From NCBI RefSeq assembly GCF_041022165.1, contig NZ_CP163302.1, positions 1,984,001 through 2,048,000 of the forward strand: a DNA stretch of 64,000 nucleotides. Direction: 5' to 3'. Of the stretch, positions 58,065-64,000 are shown piece after piece (the first letter of the stretch is position 1; each line of letters starts with the position of its first letter). The position numbers and the translations under genes are program-made. Origin of the DNA: Sinomonas sp. P10A9 (GTDB lineage: Bacteria; Actinomycetota; Actinomycetes; Actinomycetales; Micrococcaceae). The notes below the pieces were generated by a model. It made no database searches. It saw only the letters and a program-made list of their open reading frames with translations, and was not told the DNA's origin.

Positions 58065-58929
58065 CGTGCCTGCGGATGGGGAGCAGCACATCGGCCCACA
58101 GATCGTGCGCCTGACCTCGGCCGATGACCCCCGCGTGGCCGATTACACGCGGCTCACGGATGTCCACTTGCGCAAGGTCCGGGAGCCCGCGGAGGGCCTC
58201 TACATCGCGGAATCCTCCAGGGTACTGCGGCGGGCCCTCGAGGCGGGGCACCGGCCCCGCTCGTTCTTCCTCGCGGACAAGTGGCTCGAGGGGCTTGCGG
58301 ACGTCCTCGCCGCGCACCCAGACGTCCCCGCATACGTGGGCACCCCCGACCTCCTCGAGGAGATCACCGGGTTCCACCTCCACCGGGGCGCGATGGCGGC
58401 CATGCACCGCCCCGAGCCCGTTCCCGTGGAAGAGCTCCTCGCGGGTGCGAACCGGGTCGCAGCGCTCGAGGAGAAACGACGTTCGAGGATCGCAGTCCTG
58501 GAGAACCTTACGGACCATACGAACGTCGGTGCAGTCTTCCGCAGCGCCGCAGCGATCGGCGTCGACGCCGTGCTGGTGACTCCGCAGTGCGCTGACCCGC
58601 TCTACCGCCGCTCGATACGTGTGTCGATGGGCACCGTTTTCCAGGTGCCGTGGACGCGGATTGAATCGTGGCCCGCAGACGCCGCGCTGCTGAAGGAGGC
58701 CGGCTACGTCGTGGCCGGGATGACGTTGGGGGAGGGCGCGATTACGCTCGACGAGCTGGTCGCTGAGGACCACGAGAACCTGGCGCTGGTCTTCGGCACC
58801 GAGGGGGAGGGCCTGGCCCCGGAGACGGATCAGGTGCTGGACCGGCGGGTCACGATTCCGATGATGAACGGCGTGGACTCGCTCAACGTCGCCGCGTCAT
58901 CGGCGGTCGCCTTCTACGCGACGAGGTAG
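58057..58929 (+). CDS. TrmH/SpoU-family RNA 2'-O-methyltransferase
   Basis: 290-residue SPOUT-class methyltransferase. An N-terminal substrate-binding region (about residues 1-120) precedes the knotted SAM domain with motif 1 NVGAVFRSAAAIGVDAVLV near 155-173 (in part), motif 2 near VFGTEGEGL at 246, and motif 3 SLNVAASSAVAFY near 274. It may methylate ribose in rRNA or tRNA; the target is unknown. It is last in the ABC ATPase-TauE unit, overlapping TauE by eight bases. Confidence 0.9.
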   Translation: MADVPADGEQHIGPQIVRLTSADDPRVADYTRLTDVHLRKVREPAEGLYIAESSRVLRRALEAGHRPRSFFLADKWLEGLADVLAAHPDVPAYVGTPDLLEEITGFHLHRGAMAAMHRPEPVPVEELLAGANRVAALEEKRRSRIAVLENLTDHTNVGAVFRSAAAIGVDAVLVTPQCADPLYRRSIRVSMGTVFQVPWTRIESWPADAALLKEAGYVVAGMTLGEGAITLDELVAEDHENLALVFGTEGEGLAPETDQVLDRRVTIPMMNGVDSLNVAASSAVAFYATR

Positions 58930-59063
58930 CGGGCCGGTATCACCGACCCATCTGGCTGCGGTGCCTGTCGCCAACTGCACATGGTGCCTCCCCAGCACCA
59001 ACCGGCACTGGGGGAACTCACGCTCCACTAGACCGGGGGCGGCTCACCCGGACTTCGGCATCG

Positions 59064-60443
59064 TTACGGGATGACGTTCTGGTTCAGCTTGAAGAGGTTG
59101 GTCGGGTCGTATTGCTGTTTGAGGGCCTTGAGCCGCCCGTACTTCTCGTCGCCGTATGCGGCCTGGACGGAGGCGTCTTCGGCGGTGAAGTTGACGTACA
59201 CGCCGCCGGTGTCGAAGGGCGTGAGGGCTGAGGCGAAGCTGCGTACCCAGGCCAGGTTGGCGTCGTCGTCCTCGGCTTGATCCCAGACACCGACGATATT
59301 GAAGCAGAACGCTGATCGCCGGTCCCCGAACGCGGTGGCACGGTCATGTACCCGGGCGATCGCCCCTCCCATGTGGTGGAAGTCGAAGGTGCTCGCCGGG
59401 GAGGGCATCGCCGATGTGTGTTCGGCGATGACGCCGATCAACGAGTCCGTCAGCGCGGGGGTGTAGCCGGACTTGAGGTAGCAGCGGACTCCGGGCGGCA
59501 AGTCCTCGTCGAGCACGGACTGCAGCTGCGGGTATGGCATGGGCCCGATCAGGTCCACCTCGGGCTGGAGGTCTCGCAGCGGCAGCAGCGCGGCCTCGGC
59601 ATCAGCTGGGTCACCGCAATGGCAGGCCAGCACCGCCAGTGCCGGCCTGCCGTGCATCGGCGCGGGCACGAAGTCAGCCGCCGGCGCGGTGACCATCGAG
59701 AGCCAGGTTGTGAGCTCGTCCGGGCAGGCGGATACGTAGTCGCGGTATGCCCGCATCACCCGCCCGGCCCGATCCGCGGTGAACAGCATCAGCCCACCGA
59801 TCACGTCAGTCACGGGATGCAGCCGGAACTCGAACTCTGTGACGACGCCGAAGTTTCCTCCGCCCCCGCGCAGCCCCCAGAACAGTTCCGGGTTTTCCGA
59901 TTCGCTGGCCCTCACGATCTCTCCGGTGGCGGTGACCACCTCAGCGGAGAGGAGGTTGTCGCACGCGAGACCCCATCGGCGCTGCAGCCAGCCGATCCCG
60001 CCGCCGAGCGTCAGGCCTGCAATCCCGGTGGTCGAGACCAGCCCGCCGGTGCTGGCCAGTCCGTGCGCATGCGTGGCGGCGTCGTAGACGGCCCAGGTCA
60101 CGCCTCCCTGCGCCCGGGCCACCCGATGATCGGGGTCGACCTGAACGGTACGCATTGCGGAGAGGTCGAGCACCATTCCGCCGTCGCACGTCGAGAACCC
60201 AGCGAAGCTATGGCCCCCGCCTCGAACGGCCAGCAGCAGGCCGTGCGTGCGGGCGAAGTTGACCGCAGCGACGACGTCATCGCTCGAGCGGCAGCGGGCG
60301 ATTATGGCAGGCCGCCTGTCGATCATCCCGTTCCAGACGTGGCGGTACTGGTCGTACAGCTCGTCGCCCGGGGCGACCAGCTCGCCCGCGAGCCGATTGC
60401 CCAGACCGGCAACGTCGTCCGGGTGGAGCTCCGCAGATGACAT
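59064..60443 (-). CDS. FAD-linked oxidase, berberine-bridge-enzyme-like
   Basis: 459-residue PCMH-type flavoenzyme. GGGHSFAG holds His78, the likely covalent FAD attachment. The second attachment Cys of bicovalent enzymes is absent (VSTTGIAGLTLGGG region), so a monocovalent flavin is predicted. The C-terminal BBE segment QQYDPTNLFKLNQNVIP is present. No signal peptide. Substrates in the family are sugars, alkaloids or polyketides. ATG 60443 follows AAAGGA. Last of a three-gene minus-strand block opposite a LuxR regulator. Confidence 0.88.
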   Translation of the reverse strand: MSSAELHPDDVAGLGNRLAGELVAPGDELYDQYRHVWNGMIDRRPAIIARCRSSDDVVAAVNFARTHGLLLAVRGGGHSFAGFSTCDGGMVLDLSAMRTVQVDPDHRVARAQGGVTWAVYDAATHAHGLASTGGLVSTTGIAGLTLGGGIGWLQRRWGLACDNLLSAEVVTATGEIVRASESENPELFWGLRGGGGNFGVVTEFEFRLHPVTDVIGGLMLFTADRAGRVMRAYRDYVSACPDELTTWLSMVTAPAADFVPAPMHGRPALAVLACHCGDPADAEAALLPLRDLQPEVDLIGPMPYPQLQSVLDEDLPPGVRCYLKSGYTPALTDSLIGVIAEHTSAMPSPASTFDFHHMGGAIARVHDRATAFGDRRSAFCFNIVGVWDQAEDDDANLAWVRSFASALTPFDTGGVYVNFTAEDASVQAAYGDEKYGRLKALKQQYDPTNLFKLNQNVIP

Positions 60444-60589
60444 GAGCCAGGTCCTTTCCCGCAGCCAGACCCAGAGGCTGCACCCATGGTGGCCCCGTCC
60501 CGGGGCGGTGTCGAGCCTCACCGACATCGATTTCGCCACGGTGTGAGGTCGGGATCCGGTCGTGCGGTCTGGCGAGTGGGGAGGTGGGT

Positions 60590-61003
60590 TCAGGTGCTGA
60601 GTTGTTGGTGGATGGCGTTGGTGTCCAGCCAGACGTTCTCGCGGGAGATGAGGCCGTCGGCGAACTCCCAGACGTGCAGGATGCGGAAGGTGACGGCGCG
60701 GCCGTGTCCGGGGATGCCGAGCATCGTTCCGGTGACGACTGCGCGGTGGAGGACATCTTCGACGCAGAAGTTCTGGCCGTAGCGGCGCGGCACGAGGGGT
60801 TCTCGGCTCTCTCCCTGCACGTTCTGGTGCAGGTCGGCGTAGAAGGCGCGGACGGCGGCGCGCCCTCGTAGTGGGTGGATCGGGGATCCGACGACGTCGT
60901 GGAAGACGTTGGGGTGGAGCGTGGCCATGGCGGCGTCGAGGTCGCCGCTGTTCTCCGCTTCCCAGTGCCGGTCGATGAGCTGGTCCATTGCATGGCGGTC
61001 CAT
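60590..61003 (-). CDS. SnoaL/NTF2-like protein
   Basis: 137-residue cone-shaped NTF2-fold candidate with a typical N-terminus (MDQLIDRHWEAENSGDLDAA near residues 6-25), HVWEFADGLISRENVWLDT near the end, and conserved Asp/His that could act as acid-base. Such proteins include polyketide cyclases and small hydrolases. Start chosen at ATG 61003, eight bases after GGAAGG; ATG 61036 overlaps the previous stop as ATGA and is an alternative (148 residues). Confidence 0.82.
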   Translation of the reverse strand: MDRHAMDQLIDRHWEAENSGDLDAAMATLHPNVFHDVVGSPIHPLRGRAAVRAFYADLHQNVQGESREPLVPRRYGQNFCVEDVLHRAVVTGTMLGIPGHGRAVTFRILHVWEFADGLISRENVWLDTNAIHQQLST

Positions 61004-61032
61004 GGGTTCGGCCTTCCGTTGGGGTCGCGTGG

Positions 61033-61317
61033 TCATGGAGTGCTCGGGGTGCGGTGGGTGGGCGCTGTTTGCGGCCTGCGGCCTCGGCGGGCGGCGATGG
61101 CGAGGACGGCTTTGAGCAGTGCGGGGACGACGAGGTAGACCATGAGCGGGACCAGAGCCAGCGTGAGGACGAAGGTGCGCAGGACGGGCGGCCAGGCGGC
61201 GTCGAACGGTGCCATGGCCCACAGGCCCCCGGTCACCAGCGGGAACAGGGCAAGCCAGGTGACGGCCGCGCGGACGTGGATTGACGGAACTGCCGGTGGT
61301 CTCGAGGTGGGTTGCAT
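61033..61317 (-). CDS. small two-helix membrane protein
   Basis: 94-residue protein with two membrane helices (about residues 15-33, and 39-69 with LRTFVLTLALVPLMVYLVVP). The pattern WLALFPLVTGGLW...PLMVYLVVP recalls the membrane tail fused to some antibiotic-biosynthesis monooxygenase proteins, from memory and unverified. GGGAGGA lies seven bases before the ATG at 61317. It heads the SnoaL/flavin oxidase block and is divergent from the LuxR regulator. Confidence 0.7.
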   Translation of the reverse strand: MQPTSRPPAVPSIHVRAAVTWLALFPLVTGGLWAMAPFDAAWPPVLRTFVLTLALVPLMVYLVVPALLKAVLAIAARRGRRPQTAPTHRTPSTP

Positions 61318-61533
61318 CGGTCGGTCCTCCCAGATCGGTGCCGCCCGGTCATGGCGGCGACTGGTCTCTACGTTCCGAGGTCCTGGGGCCGGCCACCATC
61401 CCCAGGATCGGGGGATCCGGGATGCGATGCGTGATCCGTGCGACCGCCCGGAGGCGCACGGCTGTTCGGGCGGCCCGTGCCACCCCCGGTGCTGGGGGTT
61501 CCCAATCCGGCCGGGTGCTGTCACGCTTCCGTC
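61318..61533. promoter_or_regulatory. divergent control region of the flavin-oxidase block and luxR
   Basis: 216 bases between the membrane-protein ATG (61317) and the LuxR ATG (61534). GC-rich with several imperfect inverted GGGGG/CCCCC stretches (for example around 61395-61410 and 61482-61500). No clear -10 box or conserved operator could be picked out. Likely LuxR target by position. Confidence 0.35.
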
Positions 61534-62601
61534 ATGGGGACTATCACGGCCCAGCGGCGTAGCCGTGAGCGCATTGTGCGCATTGCCGAGGCGGGCCTAG
61601 ATGCGGAGTCGCTGCGGTGCGAGGTCGTGGCTGAGCTGCGTCGGGCCATCGGGTTCGATGCGTGGTGCTGGCCGCTGGTCGATCCCGCATCAAACCTCAT
61701 GACCACTGGGATCGGTGAGATCCCCCACTGGGCTGGCCTGCCGCGGGTCATGGAGCTCCGGGAAGCTGCCCCTGACGTGTTCACCCAGCTGCACTCAGTC
61801 CCGGACCGCGCCGGTGAGCACGTCGAGGCGCTCTCGCGCGGCACGCGCGGGGACTTGGCTCGCAGCATCGAGTGGCGCGAAGTGCTCGGTCCTGCGGGGC
61901 TGGGCGACGAAATGAGAGTCGCGTTCGTCGATACGCGCCACTGCTGGGCGCAGCTGCACCTGTTCCGCGGTGCAGAGGACAGGCCTTTCGACGACGAGGA
62001 CGCGCAGCTCATGCGCCAGATCGATCAGCCCGTTGCCGCTGCCCTGAGACACGCGATGGCAAGGCCAGTGGGGCCCGATAGCGGCGTGGACTTCGCGGTC
62101 GGCGTCATGATGATCGACCAGTCGTTGCGCGCCACGGCTCAGACTCCCGCCACCGGGCAGTGGCTCGAGTACCTCCAGCCGGCCGCGGTGCCCTACGGCA
62201 CCACGGTGCCGGCATCGCTGTTCCAGCTGGCGGCCCGCGTCCGTTACGCAGCCCAGTCCTCCGGGAATGGTCGAGCGAACGCAACGTGCCGCGTGCGGCT
62301 GCGTTCGGCCGACGGCTGCTGGGTCCTGGCCGAAGGCCAGCGGTTGGACGATGCCACCGGCACCGTGGTGGTGACGCTCCGCCGGGCCTCTCCCCGCGAC
62401 GTGTTCGACCTTGCGTGCCTGGGGTACCGGCTGTCGACTCGAGAGACCGAGATTGCGGCGTTCCTGGTGCAGGGGCTTGATACCGCAACGATCGCGCGGC
62501 GCCTGTTCGTCTCTGAACACACCGTCTACGACCATGTGAAGTCTCTCTTCGCCAAGGCTGGGGTGCACAGCAGACGAGAACTCGTCGCCACGATTGCCTG
62601 A
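61534..62601 (+). CDS. LuxR-family regulator with GAF-like domain
   Basis: 355-residue transcription factor. The N-terminal two-thirds resembles a GAF-type sensor (AIGFDAWCWPLVDPASNLMT near residues 38-57), and the C-terminus is a LuxR/FixJ helix-turn-helix (LSTRETEIAAFLVQGLDTAT near 298-317, then IARRLFVSEHTVYDHVKSLF). No phosphorylatable receiver domain is seen. The ligand is unknown. It is likely to control the adjacent divergent flavin oxidase block. ATG 61534 is used; the upstream open frame has no clear ribosome site. Confidence 0.85.
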   Translation: MGTITAQRRSRERIVRIAEAGLDAESLRCEVVAELRRAIGFDAWCWPLVDPASNLMTTGIGEIPHWAGLPRVMELREAAPDVFTQLHSVPDRAGEHVEALSRGTRGDLARSIEWREVLGPAGLGDEMRVAFVDTRHCWAQLHLFRGAEDRPFDDEDAQLMRQIDQPVAAALRHAMARPVGPDSGVDFAVGVMMIDQSLRATAQTPATGQWLEYLQPAAVPYGTTVPASLFQLAARVRYAAQSSGNGRANATCRVRLRSADGCWVLAEGQRLDDATGTVVVTLRRASPRDVFDLACLGYRLSTRETEIAAFLVQGLDTATIARRLFVSEHTVYDHVKSLFAKAGVHSRRELVATIA

Positions 62602-62905
62602 CGCGACGCCTCCACAGCTGGGAGGGCAGCGACAACAGCGGGAGCCTTGGGATCCACACGACGCCTCACATGGGGGCGATTCGGGGCTCGTGTCTCCGCG
62701 CTGGCTCACAGAAACGCCACCCAACAGCGACCACGTCCATCGGTGTCTGTTTGGGTGAAGTAGTCCTGCAGGTCCAAACAGCGTCTGGTCACAGACCACG
62801 GAGCGCGGCGCCTTCGACGGGAAGGCGCCGCGCTCCGTGGTCTGTTGATGCGCAGTCAGGTGATGCGCCCTGGCCGCGCGCTCCGCTGGATGCGCTGGTG
62901 CGCGG
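62602..62905. other. 304-base spacer after luxR
   Basis: No gene seen. CTGTTTGG (62747-62754) and CCAAACAG (62774-62781) form an eight-base hairpin candidate; the strong terminator is at 62792-62844; three GATGCGC copies lie between 62848 and 62902. Confidence 0.5.
62792..62844. terminator. bidirectional terminator between luxR and secreted-protein gene
   Basis: Perfect 24-base arms (62792-62815 and 62821-62844; core GGAGCGCGGCGCC) around the loop GACGG, between convergent genes. Confidence 0.9.
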
Positions 62906-63958
62906 TCAGCCTGCGCTCGTGAAGAGCAGGCCCTTGGGGTGGACCGCGGCGAAGCCAGCGATGGGCGTCAGCGTTCCGTTGTCGAGGTTGAGCGAGGCGA
63001 GGTAGTTCGCGCCCGACTTAGGGGTCACGGTGGACACGGCCGTGCCGCTGGCGAAGTTGCCGGTCACGGCGTCGACCGTGTTGTGGTCCGGGTCGGTGAG
63101 CCAGAGGGTCTGACCTGCACCGGAGGCGAAGACCGTGTCGTCCACCTGCTTGTTCAGGTTCAGCACCTGCAGCTGCGGTGCCGTCGCGCTGTTCGCGAAG
63201 ATGAGCTGCTGGTCGCCCTGGGAGTCGAGCATGAAGTCGTTGGCGAACCGCGGGCTCGAGGAGGGGACCACGGTGTTGGAGTCGGGGTCCGTGAGCGCGA
63301 GGGTCGTCGAGTTGGCCTGGGCGCCGTCGGCGAGCTGGGCCGTGGAGTTGTCCCGGAAGACGGGAGTGAGCGCCGCAGTGGAGCCGGAGAGCGTCACCTG
63401 GTAGACGGCCGGGCCGGAGATGGTCGCCGGGTTCGAGCCGCTGACAAGGATCTTGTCCTGGTAGACGGAGATCGCATCGGTTCCGCCGCCGTGGGTGAGC
63501 CCGGTGTAGGCATAGGTCTTGACGGCGTGGGTGCCTGCGGCCGGGGTCAGGGTGTGGAATGAGGAGTTGCCGTCCTCGTTGGTCGTGACGAGCAGCCGGG
63601 AGTTGGCGGCGTCGGCGCCCAGGCCGTCGATCTTGCCCGTGATGTTCCACGAGGCGCCGGGCTTGCCGTCGAGCGAGTACTGCTGGATCGTGCTGGCGGT
63701 GGTGCCGTTCGCGGCGGGCTCGCCGTTCGAGCCGACGCCGTTCTGGAACGCGACGTAGATGCTGTTGCCGAGGCGGACGATGTCATCGGGCTTGCTCTCG
63801 CTGCCCACGGCAGCGAAGGTCTTCACGGTATAGGAATCGGCCGTGCCGGTCGGGGTCGTGGCGGCGGCCAGCGCGGGCATCGCGGCTCCGGTCAGGACGG
63901 CGGCGGAAAGAGCGGCGCCGAGCGCGAGCGCGCGGCGGCGGGGAGTCTCGATGTTCAT
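62906..63958 (-). CDS. secreted protein of unknown family, beta-propeller-like
   Basis: 350-residue protein not recognised. Signal peptide with an RRRALALG stretch, possibly twin-arginine dependent, and an ALA cleavage site near residues 29-31. The mature part is rich in Gly, Ser, Thr and Asn. It has repeated strand-turn segments such as LTDPDSNTV and LTDPDHNTV, suggesting repeats like those of beta-propellers; no catalytic motif is visible. Good AGAGGA Shine-Dalgarno five bases before the ATG at 63958. It may bind a carbohydrate or protein outside the cell; that is speculation. Confidence 0.72.
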   Translation of the reverse strand: MNIETPRRRALALGAALSAAVLTGAAMPALAAATTPTGTADSYTVKTFAAVGSESKPDDIVRLGNSIYVAFQNGVGSNGEPAANGTTASTIQQYSLDGKPGASWNITGKIDGLGADAANSRLLVTTNEDGNSSFHTLTPAAGTHAVKTYAYTGLTHGGGTDAISVYQDKILVSGSNPATISGPAVYQVTLSGSTAALTPVFRDNSTAQLADGAQANSTTLALTDPDSNTVVPSSSPRFANDFMLDSQGDQQLIFANSATAPQLQVLNLNKQVDDTVFASGAGQTLWLTDPDHNTVDAVTGNFASGTAVSTVTPKSGANYLASLNLDNGTLTPIAGFAAVHPKGLLFTSAG

Positions 63959-64000
63959 GGCGGTCCTCTGTTCGGTTGTGTCGGTCCGTCCCCCGGTGGC

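Noticed and set aside
58930..59063. Terminator between the TrmH-family gene and the flavin oxidase
   Set aside because: Convergent genes, but no convincing hairpin or T-run could be found in the 134 bases.

Overview
The window is 64 kb of high-GC chromosome from an actinobacterium, most likely the Micrococcaceae (Arthrobacter/Sinomonas type). Evidence is the strong GC bias, many GTG starts, an opcA-zwf pair, WhiA, an actinobacterial SufR with its exact cysteine spacing, and gene order that follows the Mycobacterium tuberculosis Rv1420-Rv1484 stretch (uvrC-rapZ-yvcK-whiA ... gap-pgk-tpi-secG ... pgl-opcA-zwf-tal-tkt ... ctaB, ctaA-ABC-sufR-sufBDC ... ABC-F ... fabG plus a second SDR). I found no tRNA, rRNA, CRISPR array, insertion sequence or prophage.

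Layout. 1-6.4 kb: peptidase, acetyltransferase, Ski2-like helicase, methyltransferase, amidohydrolase and metallo-hydrolase. 6.4-16.4 kb: gntR, uvrA under a LexA-type box, HAD phosphatase and acyltransferase, then uvrC-rapZ-yvcK-whiA. 16.5-21 kb: sodA, then gapA-pgk-tpiA-secG. 21-29.3 kb (minus strand): tkt-tal-pgi, a hairpin, then zwf-opcA-pgl, i.e. the pentose-phosphate cluster. 29.6-38.3 kb: ctaB, convergent ctaA with an ABC exporter, then the Fe-S operon sufR-B-D-C-T, with no cysteine desulfurase or SufU. 38.4-44.4 kb: metallopeptidase, acyl-CoA ligase and thiolase, facing the biotin ECF importer bioNMY. 44.7-49.7 kb: membrane-bound molybdenum/tungsten formate dehydrogenase fdhA-B-C behind a perfect operator-like palindrome. 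49.7-58.9 kb: ABC-F, a DUF3099/zinc-ribbon/SURF1/YbaK operon, fabG and an InhA-position SDR, serB, ABC ATPase-TauE-TrmH. 59-62.6 kb: accessory block with a BBE-like flavin oxidase, SnoaL-like protein, small membrane protein and a divergent LuxR regulator. 62.9-64 kb: an unrecognised secreted protein.

How it fits together. Most of the window is housekeeping: DNA repair, central carbon flow (lower glycolysis and pentose phosphate shunt), heme A and cytochrome oxidase assembly (ctaA, ctaB, SURF1), Fe-S assembly that could supply fdh, and fatty acid/biotin metabolism.

Three non-coding patterns stand out. First, at least eleven genes have a TAnnnT -10 box exactly six bases before the start codon, the signature of leaderless mRNAs. 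Second, a 22-bp-period repeat family sits at two convergent gene junctions 13 kb apart and includes a perfect 48-bp palindrome. Third, several operator-like inverted repeats lie before fdhA, sufR, ctaB and tkt. All calls come from reading the sequence; no database search was run.
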